A stretch of 64,000 nt of DNA, from positions 65,812 through 129,811 of the forward strand of contig CAYRWR010000006.1 in the NCBI GenBank assembly GCA_964428015.1, written 5' to 3'. This document shows positions 16,874 through 25,387 of this stretch, one piece after another. The notes under the pieces were generated by a model. The model was not told the origin of the DNA. It searched no databases and saw only the letters and a list, made by a program, of their open reading frames with translations. Origin of the DNA: CAYRWR01 sp964428015 (lineage in GTDB: Bacteria > Spirochaetota > Brevinematia > Brevinematales > CAYRWR01). The position numbers and the translations under genes are program-made. Position 1 is the stretch's first letter; the number at the start of each line of letters is the position of its first letter.

Positions 16874-19564
16874 TTATCCTCTGGTATAATTGGCCCTTTC
16901 CTTGGCAGTGTCATCATTCATGTGACAGCTTTTATACTTCTTGCCGCTGCCGCACCAGCAGGGGTCATTACGGCCCGGTTTCTCCTGACGATGCATGGGC
17001 TGAGCCTGCTGTGCCTTGGGAGGCAGCTGACCCGCGCCCGCGGCTACACTGTCAAAGTGCCCGGCTGTGTTGTGGATGGTCTGAACATGGACCGAAGGAG
17101 TCTCATATTCAGTAGTACGGGGCTGGAAGCTGGCCTGGATCTGCAGACGGGACAGAGTAGAGAGGCTCTCCAGATTGAAGCTGTCACGCATGGCCAGGAA
17201 CATTTCACTGGCTCTGAGCTGGTATTCAACCAACGGATTTTTCTGAGCGTATCCCTGCAGTCCTATACCTTCCTGCAGGGCGTCAATGTTACGCAGATGT
17301 TCTTTCCACTTGGTATCCAGCACATTGAGCACCACGTATTTAAAGCCTTCCGCTTTTATTTCATCAGGGATATTGGTAAAATGTTCCCAGACATGTTTGC
17401 GGACTTCTTTTTTCAGAGTATCTATAGCAGCGTGATAATCCATATGGGTAAAATCTATCTCGGTGTCGGAATGGAAATTAATGCGCAGCCATCGGGATAC
17501 TTCCTCTTTTTCCCAGAAGTCCGGTTTTTCCGGTCTTTCAAAGGTGTTATTAAGGTAATAATGTACCACATCATCTATCATCTCATCTACCAGACCCAGG
17601 TTATTGGCCGCATCCAGCACCCGGTCGCGCATGGAATACACATAGGTACGCTGTTCGTTCATAATGTTGTCGTATTCCAGCAGGTTTTTACGTATTTCAA
17701 AGTTACGGGTTTCCACTCTCTTCTGGGCCCGTTCAATAGCCCGGCTGATCATTTTAGACTGGATTTCTTCTTCTTCAGAGAATCCCATGGATTTCATCAT
17801 ACCGATGCGGTTGTCCATCCCGAACAGACGCATGAGGTCATCCTGCAGACTGACGTAGAATTGGGAATGACCGGGGTCTCCCTGACGTCCGGAACGTCCG
17901 CGCAGCTGGTTGTCGATACGACGCGCTTCATGGCGTTCGGATCCGATGACGCACAGTCCGCCCAGAGCGACTACACCTTCACCCAGCTTGATATCAGTAC
18001 CGCGACCCGCCATGTTGGTAGCGATAGTCACTGCACCGGGCTGTCCGGCTCTCACAATGATCTCCGCTTCTTTTTCGTGGAATTTTGCGTTCAGTACATT
18101 ATGGGGTACTCCCTGTCTCTTAAGCAGGGCAGACAGGACTTCTGATTTTTCTACTGAGATAGTACCCAGGAGCACCGGCTGGCCTTTTTTCTGCAGTGCT
18201 TTCACGTCCCGGGCGATAGCCTGAAATTTAGCTTTTTCATCGATATAGATTTTATCCGCTTCATCCTGACGGGTAATGGGCTGATTGGTAGGTATTACTG
18301 CTACGTCCAGCTTGTAGAAGGAATAAAACTCGGTAGCTTCAGTTTCCGCTGTTCCTGTCATACCGGCCAGTTTTTCAAACATTTTGAAAAAATTCTGGAA
18401 GGTGATGGTAGCCAGAGTCTGGAATTCCTGTTTTATTGTGAGACGTTCTTTGGCTTCGATAGCCTGGTGCAGGCCGTCGCTCCAGCGTCTGCCCGGCATT
18501 TTACGACCGGTGAATTCATCTACGATGACTACTTCGCCATTTTCCACCACATAGTCCACATTGACATTGTAGAGCTTGTGGGCGCGCAGAGCCTGGGTTA
18601 CATTGTGGTAGAGCTGGGCATTGAGCGGGGAGAAGAGGTCTTTTACTCCCAGCAGTTTTTCCACTTTGTTGACACCCATTTCGGTAAGCACGGCGTTCTT
18701 TTCTTTTTCAAAGATGGCGTAGTCACCGGTGCCTTCCACGATTTCCTGTTTTTCATCCAGCTGGGCTTCTTCCAGACGGGGGATGACTTTATCCACCCGG
18801 TAATACACTTCTGTAGATGCTTCACTGGGTCCGGAAATGATGAGAGGAGTACGGGCTTCGTCGATCAGGATGGAGTCCACTTCGTCCACAATGGCAAAAT
18901 AAAAGTTGCGCTGGACTTTCTGATCCAGGGCGAAGACCATGTTATCCCGCAGATAGTCGAATCCATATTCGTTATTAGTACCATAGGTGATATCCTGAGC
19001 GTAGGCTTCCCGGCGCCCGCATTCCACAGCTTTGACTGTATAGGCGGAGATGTCATCCCACTGCAGCCGGTAAGACTTTTCGTGTACGATAATCCCCACG
19101 CTCATTCCCATGAACATATAGAGAGGTCCCATCCAGGTGGCATCACGTTTGGCCAGGTAGTCGTTGACCGTCACCAGGTTAACGCCTTTTTCAGTGAGGG
19201 CATTGAGATAGAGGGGCAGGGTAGCCACCAGGGTCTTTCCTTCACCTGTCTTCATTTCAGCGATGGTATTATTGTGCATCACGATACCGCCCATCATCTG
19301 GACGTCAAAATGACGCATCCCCAGGACCCGTTTACCGGCTTCACGCACCGTGGCAAAAGCCTCAGGCAGGAGGTCATCCAGGGTCTCACCTTTGGCCAGG
19401 CGTTCTTTAAACAGCTTAGTCTGGTTGTGCAGCTCATCGTTGTTCATTTTGGAGATGGTATCCTCAAATTCAGCTATCCTGCGGATGAGAGGCTGCACTT
19501 TTTTAAAATCGCGGTCCTGTTTAGTACCCACGATGAGGTAGAATAGACGTTTAAAGATATTCAT
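16874..19564 (-). CDS. secA: Preprotein translocase ATPase SecA
   Basis: The motor of the general secretion pathway, driving unfolded preproteins through SecYEG. At 896 aa it is near the usual length. Motor 1 has the Walker A motif MKTGEGKTLVA (near 105) and DEVDS (near 210). The preprotein cross-linking region, motor 2 (ATNMAGRGTDIKLG, RGRSGRQGD) and the helical scaffold follow. The C-terminus carries the zinc-binding SEC-C motif CWCGSGKKYKSCH used to contact SecB and ribosomes. CAGGAG precedes the ATG. Long reading frames on the opposite strand here are shadows of its strong codon bias. Confidence 0.98.
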   Translation of the reverse strand: MNIFKRLFYLIVGTKQDRDFKKVQPLIRRIAEFEDTISKMNNDELHNQTKLFKERLAKGETLDDLLPEAFATVREAGKRVLGMRHFDVQMMGGIVMHNNTIAEMKTGEGKTLVATLPLYLNALTEKGVNLVTVNDYLAKRDATWMGPLYMFMGMSVGIIVHEKSYRLQWDDISAYTVKAVECGRREAYAQDITYGTNNEYGFDYLRDNMVFALDQKVQRNFYFAIVDEVDSILIDEARTPLIISGPSEASTEVYYRVDKVIPRLEEAQLDEKQEIVEGTGDYAIFEKEKNAVLTEMGVNKVEKLLGVKDLFSPLNAQLYHNVTQALRAHKLYNVNVDYVVENGEVVIVDEFTGRKMPGRRWSDGLHQAIEAKERLTIKQEFQTLATITFQNFFKMFEKLAGMTGTAETEATEFYSFYKLDVAVIPTNQPITRQDEADKIYIDEKAKFQAIARDVKALQKKGQPVLLGTISVEKSEVLSALLKRQGVPHNVLNAKFHEKEAEIIVRAGQPGAVTIATNMAGRGTDIKLGEGVVALGGLCVIGSERHEARRIDNQLRGRSGRQGDPGHSQFYVSLQDDLMRLFGMDNRIGMMKSMGFSEEEEIQSKMISRAIERAQKRVETRNFEIRKNLLEYDNIMNEQRTYVYSMRDRVLDAANNLGLVDEMIDDVVHYYLNNTFERPEKPDFWEKEEVSRWLRINFHSDTEIDFTHMDYHAAIDTLKKEVRKHVWEHFTNIPDEIKAEGFKYVVLNVLDTKWKEHLRNIDALQEGIGLQGYAQKNPLVEYQLRASEMFLAMRDSFNLESLSTLSRLQIQASFQPRTTEYETPSVHVQTIHNTAGHFDSVAAGAGQLPPKAQQAQPMHRQEKPGRNDPCWCGSGKKYKSCHMNDDTAKERANYTRG

Positions 19565-19680
19565 GAATGTACTCCTGTTTGCGCCTTAAAAATAGATGTG
19601 GTATAGATTAACATGAAGGGCGTTTTTTTTAAAGTTTTTAAGCATTTCATTTCCATATTAATGATACGGGATAAACCTAT

Positions 19681-19709
19681 TTGATAAATATACACAATGC
19701 GGTTATACT
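19681..19709 (+). promoter_or_regulatory. Sigma-70 promoter of the cupredoxin-like lipoprotein
   Basis: TTGATA (19681-19686), 17-base spacer, TATACT (19704-19709). The start of transcription would be near 19716, just before the AAGGAGGAG. This rules out an ATG at 19710 as the initiation codon. Confidence 0.7.
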
Positions 19710-19730
19710 ATGTCAACCAAGGAGGAGAGA

Positions 19731-20087
19731 ATGAAGAGGATTTTAACACTGCTTACCCTCATCCTGAGCGTGTTGGTGTGGAGCTGTAATCCCCCTCTCT
19801 CGGGAGAAAATACAGCGACTACAAATACCTATCATTGCAATATTCATACCGGTGAAACAGGGATGTTGATTTTAACCAATGCCGTTACCAATGCGCCTCA
19901 AGGAATTACTAATATTGTCAGTATCCTGTCTAATGGTTTTAACCCGCAGATCCTGACTATCCCTCATGGATCTTATGTAAAGTGGAGCAATCAGGGTACA
20001 AACACACATTCAGTAATAGCGGATATAGGCAATTTCACAAACTTCGGTATAGATGTAGGACAATACTGGACTGTTAAAATTGATTAA
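19731..20087 (+). CDS. Lipoprotein with cupredoxin-like domain
   Basis: 118 aa from the ATG at 19731, which follows AAGGAGGAGAGA. The N-terminus is a lipoprotein signal with lipobox VWSC, Cys at residue 19. Residues about 70-118 (PQILTIPHGSYVKWSNQGTN, THSVIADIGNF, VGQYWTVKI) follow the edge strands of a cupredoxin fold. The THS histidine fits the first copper ligand, but the Cys and Met ligands of a type 1 site are missing, so copper binding is doubtful. A decayed second copy of the same domain follows at 20134-20247. Confidence 0.6.
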   Translation: MKRILTLLTLILSVLVWSCNPPLSGENTATTNTYHCNIHTGETGMLILTNAVTNAPQGITNIVSILSNGFNPQILTIPHGSYVKWSNQGTNTHSVIADIGNFTNFGIDVGQYWTVKID

Positions 20088-20133
20088 TTCCTCATTCACA
20101 AAAAGTGAAATTGTGTAGGCTTCCCTTACCTAG

Positions 20134-20247
20134 CAGGCTGGGGTCAAGTGGGTAAATCAGGATGGTACTACTACCCATATTGTGGAGGCAGATGACAATA
20201 CTTTTCATGTTCCTTCCATGGCAATTGGACAATCGGGGAAAATATAG
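20134..20247 (+). pseudogene. Remnant of a second cupredoxin-like domain
   Basis: Read from 20134, this open stretch encodes AGVKWVNQDGTTTHIVEADD and then NTFHVPSMAIGQSGKI before TAG. It aligns with the VKW-NQ-TH-AD-F-GQ-KI positions at the end of the preceding lipoprotein. It has no start codon, ribosome site or signal peptide, and the frame is closed by stops just upstream. It is either a truncated tandem duplicate or the lost second half of a once two-domain protein. Confidence 0.6.
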
Positions 20248-20299
20248 TTTAATTAATTATTGATTTATTAATTTAATACAGCAAACCCTGTTTGTAAAT

Positions 20300-20328
20300 T
20301 TGAAATTGGTGTTTTTGCATGTTAAAAT
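20300..20328 (+). promoter_or_regulatory. Sigma-70 promoter of the SH3-like protein gene
   Basis: TTGAAA (20300-20305), 17-base spacer, TAAAAT (20323-20328), about 28 bases before the start codon. Confidence 0.6.
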
Positions 20329-20355
20329 AACATAACTTTAATCCGGAGGGTGGAG

Positions 20356-21450
20356 ATGCAGTTCAAAAAAGGTTTGTTTATAGTGATGCTGGTGCTTATG
20401 GGCGGAGTTTTTCTCTTCGCGCAGAAGTCTGCGGATGGCAAAAGTAAAAAACCGGTCATCCTGGAGTGCCAGTTTAATGACTTTAACGTGCGGGAATTTC
20501 CTGATCCTAATACCCAGCAGTTTCAGCAGCTGAGCGCGGGAGATCTGGTAGAATACCTGGGCCAGAAGACACGCAAGGACTTCACCTATAACCTCCGGGG
20601 CAAAAGTTATACTTCCCCTTTTATCAGGGTGAAATTATCCAACGGTAAAATCGGCTGGGTATTCCTGGGCGGTTTTAAGCGCTGGTCCAGGCCCCGATTG
20701 GAAAGTCAGCGCATGGTACTATACAAGCATTACTTTGACGAACTGACCGCGGAAGACTATTCAGCCCAGGGCAACCCCAACGGGCATTTTTCCGTGACCA
20801 GAATGGATGACAAGGCAAAATTTGAAAACCTGGGCAATCTGGTCAAGGTCAAAGCCCATATGGTCTATTCCGGAGTCAGCGCCTATTCTGAATATGAGGC
20901 CAGTCTGGTATTTATCGACAGCGACGGCAAGGCTAAAAACATCTTTGACCTCAAACCCGCGTTGAAAAAACACTATACTACCGATGTCACGCATCCTCAT
21001 ACCGCTATACTGCTCATGCAGACCGGCAAGGATGACCTGCTCATCGAAAATGTGGGACTGGATGATCCCTATCTCCTGGCTGTGATAGCAGGCTACTATG
21101 AATTTGATGATGTCGAGCCTCTCAATATCCAGCTGGACCAGTGGAGAAAGGGTAATAACGCCGCAGAGAGGAGTTCAGAGACCTATGTGCGCTATGTACC
21201 AGCTCCCCAGAGCAACAATAAATATCTGAGCGCTCTCTTAAAAGGGGAAGAAGTGACCCTGATACCCTGGGAGGGCAGTGCCCAGCCGGATATGACAGTG
21301 GAAAAAAATGCCATTGGTAAGGACTGGGTTCTCATTGCCCGGACCAACAATATCCTGGGCTGGACTCAGTCCAAGAACCTTAAAAAACTGGGGAAAGCCA
21401 ATACTCAGGGGCCCTTGATCACTGAATATACAGATGACCTGGATATCTGA
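20356..21450 (+). CDS. Secreted protein with SH3b-like domains
   Basis: The ATG at 20356 has GGAGG 6 bases upstream; a GTG two codons earlier would overlap that site. The 364 aa protein has a signal peptide ending at FLFAQ. Residues about 30-110 form an SH3b-like fold (NVREFPDPNTQQFQQLSAGD, then IGWVFLGGFKRW), and a second similar fold lies near 290-345 (LLKGEEVTLIPWEG, DWVLIARTNNILGWTQSK). The middle (150-260) is beta-rich and unassigned. SH3b domains in exported proteins usually bind cell wall peptides or proteins. It has its own promoter and terminator. Another SH3-like lipoprotein lies at 37086-38867. Confidence 0.65.
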   Translation: MQFKKGLFIVMLVLMGGVFLFAQKSADGKSKKPVILECQFNDFNVREFPDPNTQQFQQLSAGDLVEYLGQKTRKDFTYNLRGKSYTSPFIRVKLSNGKIGWVFLGGFKRWSRPRLESQRMVLYKHYFDELTAEDYSAQGNPNGHFSVTRMDDKAKFENLGNLVKVKAHMVYSGVSAYSEYEASLVFIDSDGKAKNIFDLKPALKKHYTTDVTHPHTAILLMQTGKDDLLIENVGLDDPYLLAVIAGYYEFDDVEPLNIQLDQWRKGNNAAERSSETYVRYVPAPQSNNKYLSALLKGEEVTLIPWEGSAQPDMTVEKNAIGKDWVLIARTNNILGWTQSKNLKKLGKANTQGPLITEYTDDLDI

Positions 21451-21499
21451 TTTTTTACAGCGAGTCAGCTTTTTGTAGCCCCTTTTCCGTTCATGTGAC

Positions 21500-21529
21500 G
21501 CCGCCCTTCTTCAGGGCGGCATTTTTTTT
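21500..21529 (+). terminator. Rho-independent terminator after the SH3-like gene
   Basis: A perfect 7-base GC stem (21500-21506 with 21514-21520, GCCGCCC/GGGCGGC) with a 7-base loop, followed by a run of eight T. Confidence 0.9.
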
Positions 21530-21871
21530 GTGCGACCTATTTATCCCGATGCGGCGGTAGGGGGCGCTCCCGCCCTTCACAGGCCGGATTATGGGACAGA
21601 GGGATCATGCCTATCCTTTCTACCTGGCTTACTCTATGCCGTTGTTGTTAACGCTCCGCGTATGGCTGAGTACACTCCTCATTTTAAGCCAGTTATCCTG
21701 TTCAGTGTATAGGAGCAGAAACATGTGTCTCATCCTCAAAACATTTAATAGAGTGGAAATTACATTTTTGAAGTTTTAAGGAGATTCTTCACTTTCGTTC
21801 AGAATGACAGGGATTTGGTGCGGCTATATACATTCCGGAATTGACAAAGCAGGTCTTTTTCCTTAAGCTTA
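21530..21871 (+). other. Intergenic region with a dispersed-repeat copy
   Basis: No supported gene. Short open frames here have no ribosome site or recognisable protein. At 21780-21813 there is a copy of a GGAGAT-YCTTCACTT-TTCAG-ATGACA motif, also seen near 39379-39443. A TTGACA at 21841 has only a poor -10 (TAAGCT at 21864), so the promoter of the next gene is uncertain. Confidence 0.5.
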
Positions 21872-23464
21872 ATGCCTATGAAAAAAGCACCTATCCAGAA
21901 TCCGCATTCCCCTGAAGCTCAACCCGTTCCTGTCCCCGGTTTGAATCCCCAGGAGATTGATGGGCACATCCGCTTCCTCAAAAACCTCCTGGAACACAAA
22001 GAAAACCTGGCATTGCTGAGCGAAGAGCAGCGGGTGGAACTGTTCCGCACGGCTGGTCAGCTCACCAATCCCGACCGCGCGGAAAGACGGGACCGCAATA
22101 AAGCCTGGAAACAGGCTCAAAAGCAAAAGAAGCAAAGCCAAGAAAGGCAGGCGCGCTCCGTCACCGGTATCCGTTCAGCCCGGGAGTCAGCAGTCTTTTC
22201 CGCCCCGCGCCAGCTGACCGCTCAGGAGCTGCAGGACCCTGCTAAATTTTCCAGACTCCACTCTCCCCGCAACTGCTATGTCTGCAAAGCGGAATATACC
22301 GACCTGCATCATTTCTATGACAGTATGTGTCCCGCCTGCGCTGAACTGAACTACCAGAAACGTTTTCAGACTGCTGATCTGACCGGCCATGTGGCCATCA
22401 TCACCGGATCCCGTCTCAAGATCGGCTATCAGTCAGCTCTCATGATGCTGAGAGCGGGTGCCACGGTGATTGCTACCACCCGGTTTCCGGTGGATTCAGC
22501 CCTGCGTTTTGCGCGGGAGGATGATTTCAGCCAGTGGGGACACCGGCTCAGGGTGTATGGACTGGATCTGCGGCATACTCCCAGCGTAGAGATTTTCTGT
22601 TCCTGGATCACCCGGAATTACTCCCGCCTGGATATACTCATCAATAATGCCGCCCAGACCGTGCGGCGGCCTTCCGGATTTTATACCCATCTCATGGAAA
22701 ATGAAAACAAGGATTTTCACAGCCTGGACCCCGCCGTTCAGTCCATCCTGAAGGAATACCAGGAATGTAAACAGGGACTCTATCATTTTGCGCATACCAC
22801 ACTGGAACAGCAGAAGAACCTGCCGGTACGCTGGGATGCTCCTACTCCCGGAATAGGTATACGCAATTCCGCACAGCTGTCCCAGATACCCTATGCCTAT
22901 GACAACGAGCTGGACGCGCGTGAAGTCTTCCCGGCGGGAAAGCTGGATGCCGATCTTCAGCAGGTGGATCTCAGGACCACCAACAGCTGGCGGCTGACCC
23001 TGGGGGAGATACCCACTTCCGAGATGCTGGAGCTGCAGCTGGTCAATTCCGTGGCCCCCTTTGTCCTGGCTAACAAACTGCTCCCCCTCATGAAAAAAGA
23101 AAATACCGGACAAAAACACATCATCAATGTCTCCGCCATGGAGGGTAAATTCTACCGGTTTAAGAAAGGGGCACGGCATCCCCATACTAATATGGCCAAA
23201 GCGGCACTCAATATGCTGACTCATACCTCCGCGTCAGAACTGGCGGAATACGGCATCTACATGAACGCGGTGGATACCGGCTGGGTCACCGATGAAGACC
23301 CCGCTCATCTGGCAAAGTACAAACAGGAAGTCCATGACTTTCAGCCTCCCCTGGATATTGTGGACGGCGCGGCCCGGGTACTGGACCCGCTATTCGACGG
23401 CATCAACACCGGCAAACACTGGTGCGGCCAGTTTTTAAAGGATTATTTTCCTATCGACTGGTAA
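21872..23464 (+). CDS. Short-chain dehydrogenase homologue with N-terminal extension and zinc finger
   Basis: 530 aa. Residues 1-130 are polar and partly coiled (a Lys/Gln-rich stretch at 75-95). A four-cysteine zinc motif follows (C135-x2-C138, C153-x2-C156), then a Rossmann domain from about 172 with TGSRLKIG as the dinucleotide loop, LDILINNAAQTVRRP (NNAA motif), and NVSAMEG with the catalytic-type serine. The Tyr of the usual YxxxK is replaced by Thr (TNMAK), so classical SDR chemistry is doubtful. A 100-residue insert separates the NNAA strand from the active-site region. Two ATGs, 21872 and 21878, are possible; neither has a clear ribosome site. Confidence 0.75.
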   Translation: MPMKKAPIQNPHSPEAQPVPVPGLNPQEIDGHIRFLKNLLEHKENLALLSEEQRVELFRTAGQLTNPDRAERRDRNKAWKQAQKQKKQSQERQARSVTGIRSARESAVFSAPRQLTAQELQDPAKFSRLHSPRNCYVCKAEYTDLHHFYDSMCPACAELNYQKRFQTADLTGHVAIITGSRLKIGYQSALMMLRAGATVIATTRFPVDSALRFAREDDFSQWGHRLRVYGLDLRHTPSVEIFCSWITRNYSRLDILINNAAQTVRRPSGFYTHLMENENKDFHSLDPAVQSILKEYQECKQGLYHFAHTTLEQQKNLPVRWDAPTPGIGIRNSAQLSQIPYAYDNELDAREVFPAGKLDADLQQVDLRTTNSWRLTLGEIPTSEMLELQLVNSVAPFVLANKLLPLMKKENTGQKHIINVSAMEGKFYRFKKGARHPHTNMAKAALNMLTHTSASELAEYGIYMNAVDTGWVTDEDPAHLAKYKQEVHDFQPPLDIVDGAARVLDPLFDGINTGKHWCGQFLKDYFPIDW

Positions 23465-23524
23465 AGAATAAATTACTATATGTACGTTCTATAAGAACTA
23501 CTATTGATAAAAAAAACTAATAGA

Positions 23525-23567
23525 AATAAAAAAAAACACCATGAAAATATTTTATTTTCATGGTGTT
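23525..23567 (-). terminator. Terminator after the orphan membrane protein gene
   Basis: A perfect 15-base inverted repeat (23535-23549 with 23553-23567) with a 3-base loop. On the minus strand a T-rich run follows (23525-23534). It lies about 36 bases after the stop of the 23603-24292 gene. Confidence 0.8.
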
Positions 23568-23602
23568 GAACAATCGTAGTAATTTTTTTGATGAGTATAT
23601 GT

Positions 23603-24292
23603 TTAGTTTCCCATATTCAGTTTAAATTGCACAATAAAATTTTCTGAAGCAGATGGTATTGCTATGACTCCTATACCCAGTCCGATAAATATACCACTAT
23701 AGATATAGGTTACAGCTGAAAAATAAGGGTCACCACTACCCAAAAGTAAGCCGGTCGTTAAACTTGCGGCCCCCAAAAAAATAGAAATTATTCCTGTGGT
23801 CATTCTTTGTTTTTTTATCAACTTGGCATATTCTTCCATACCTTGTATAGGAGTATAGATTCCATTTTTTATTTTATTATCGATTTTTTCCAGGGGATCA
23901 ACTGTTAATAAAGGAATCAACCCTATACCGGAGAGGCTTAAACCTGTTGCTAACATCAGAGTGGGTAAACCATGTGTATAATAACTATCTTGAATAAACA
24001 AACCTGATATCGCGCTAATAAGTCCCCCAGATAAAAATGTTATACCAAGTACTTTACGGCTTGATTCCGCCGTCAAAGCTCCCCATTTAATCTTATCCCA
24101 GGCACTAATCTGATAAGCCAGGGGTTCCATAGATTTTGAGAAAGTACCATAGTTATTCTCCATGTCTTCAGTAACTGGTAAAAATTCGATTTTGGAAGTA
24201 TCAAATGGGGCTAATGGAAGGGAACTTATTTGGGCATGAACTAGAACGGAAACAAAGGAAAACACAATAATCAACCACACTTTTTTGAGCAT
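23603..24292 (-). CDS. Exported protein with several hydrophobic segments, unknown family
   Basis: 229 aa with a signal peptide (1-20, cut after VHA). After a polar part (25-80) come about four hydrophobic segments (near 82-100, 110-128, 168-187, 195-213), glycine-rich and close to membrane helices or barrel hairpins. No family is recognised. The gene has its own promoter, an unusually long palindrome overlapping its transcription start, and a strong terminator, so it is an isolated and probably regulated unit. Its AAAGAGGTG ribosome site lies inside one arm of that palindrome, 3 bases before the ATG. Confidence 0.55.
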   Translation of the reverse strand: MLKKVWLIIVFSFVSVLVHAQISSLPLAPFDTSKIEFLPVTEDMENNYGTFSKSMEPLAYQISAWDKIKWGALTAESSRKVLGITFLSGGLISAISGLFIQDSYYTHGLPTLMLATGLSLSGIGLIPLLTVDPLEKIDNKIKNGIYTPIQGMEEYAKLIKKQRMTTGIISIFLGAASLTTGLLLGSGDPYFSAVTYIYSGIFIGLGIGVIAIPSASENFIVQFKLNMGN

Positions 24293-24295
24293 AAT

Positions 24296-24338
24296 ACACC
24301 TCTTTTACAATAATTTAATAGTATTGTAAAAGAGGTGT
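24296..24338 (-). promoter_or_regulatory. 17-base perfect palindrome spanning the promoter and ribosome site
   Basis: Arms 24296-24312 and 24322-24338 are exactly complementary with a 9-base centre. The upstream arm covers the -10 box (24323-24328) and the downstream arm covers the ribosome site of the gene that starts at 24292. It could be an operator for a dimeric repressor. If a longer transcript is made it would fold into a hairpin hiding the ribosome site. Confidence 0.65.
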
Positions 24339-24351
24339 GAATATATGTCAA
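24323..24351 (-). promoter_or_regulatory. Sigma-70 promoter of the orphan membrane protein gene
   Basis: Minus strand perfect TTGACA (24346-24351), 17-base spacer, TACAAT (24323-24328). The predicted start is near 24316, inside the centre of the palindrome. Confidence 0.7.
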
Positions 24352-24675
24352 ATATGTAGTTAACTTGAATGTTTTGAATAAAAATATATGATTTTAGGCT
24401 GATCAATTGTGCCATATTTTCACCATTTAATAAATTAATTCACAAATATTTCATTCACTTATATTTAGGATATGCATGTTAACATGGTCCAAAATCAGAA
24501 TATTTTCTTTGAATACTGGGTAAGGTTGATCTGTAAGGGCTAGCAATTTGATCAAATATATGGAGTAAGTGAATTACTTAACCATTATACAATTCTCAAA
24601 AATTTTATTTTGATTGTATACTATTGAAGTGGGCTGTTTTCTCTATTCTCTAAACATCAGCTGTATATAAAAAAA
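24352..24675. other. AT-rich intergenic region
   Basis: No gene, RNA or repeat can be supported in this stretch. It separates a divergently arranged intact promoter from the decayed solute-binding gene and is probably degenerate sequence. Confidence 0.4.
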
Positions 24676-25273
24676 ATGCCGTTTCCTCCAGCTATTTTTT
24701 TAGGGATTGGTTATAGTTGGAGTTGTTAGTTTCTATTAATTTGATCATATCTTTATCGATGGCCTGAATGATATCCTGATTTGCCCCTTTTTAACTGTAT
24801 AATGTAATGGCGCTTGTAAAAAATATGATGGGGAGTGTGTCACATTATATTATGAATGGTTGATCAGCCAGAAAAGGGGTTTTCACTACTCAGGCATCAG
24901 TATTTTTAATTTCCAATAATGTAAAAATGGGTCTGGTATAAATCTGCCCCCAGTTGGCTACCACTTCATTGGTGGCAAAATCATATATTTGATTTCTGGG
25001 TTCGGAATAGGCTACATCTATCATGAGGTCGATGCCGCCATTGGTAAGCCTGGTCAGGCATTCATCCCAGTTGCCGTGGATATAGGTCAGCTTCCAGTTT
25101 TCTTTTTTAGCAATATGATTGAGTACGTCTATAAATAAACCTGCCGGTTGGCCATTTTTATCTGTGAAAACTTTGGAATAATTTTCATAAAATCCCACTC
25201 GGATTTCTTTGCAAAAAACTAAGCCAAATGATAAAAATAAAAGTACTGTACGGACGGCTACAGATTTTTTCAA
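24676..25273 (-). pseudogene. Decayed periplasmic solute-binding (SBP_bac_3) sensor gene
   Basis: An intact N-terminal frame of 127 aa (24890-25273) has a signal peptide and the first lobe of a family-3 solute-binding domain (EIRVGFYENYSKVFTDKNGQ, PAGLFIDVLNHIAKKENWKL, GGIDLMIDVAYSEPR). It stops at 24890. On the same strand, 24676-24787 still reads as the end of such a domain (GANQDIIQAIDKDMIKLIET, then SNYNQSLKK, stop, LEE). About 100 bases of the middle appear deleted or scrambled. The QAIDK...YNQSLKKYL pattern is typical of sensor domains fused to GGDEF or histidine kinase modules, so the original gene was probably longer. Confidence 0.72.
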
Positions 25274-25342
25274 GGTTTCCCCGCTCTCTTGTATGTTTAT
25301 TTAATCATATATGGGATTTAAAACAATATCAATTGTTTATAT

Positions 25343-25373
25343 AAAAAAAAGGCACCCTTAGGGTGCCTTTTTA
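25343..25373 (-). terminator. Terminator after the amylase gene
   Basis: Stem AAAGGCACCC/GGGTGCCTTT with a 3-base loop (25348-25370). On the minus strand eight T follow. It lies 15 bases after the amylase stop and could also act on the plus strand. Confidence 0.88.
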
Positions 25374-25387
25374 AGTATCAGATATTT

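Noticed and set aside
16922..18145. A 407-codon open frame opposite secA
   Set aside because: The same reason: no family, unlikely residue composition and complete overlap with SecA.
18467..19546. A 359-codon open frame opposite secA
   Set aside because: It is a mirror of strong secA codon bias. No ribosome site or recognisable protein exists, and SecA is certain on the other strand.
24296..24338. RNA thermometer or riboswitch hairpin over the ribosome site
   Set aside because: The good promoter starts transcription in the hairpin loop, so RNA would contain only one arm. An operator is the simpler reading.
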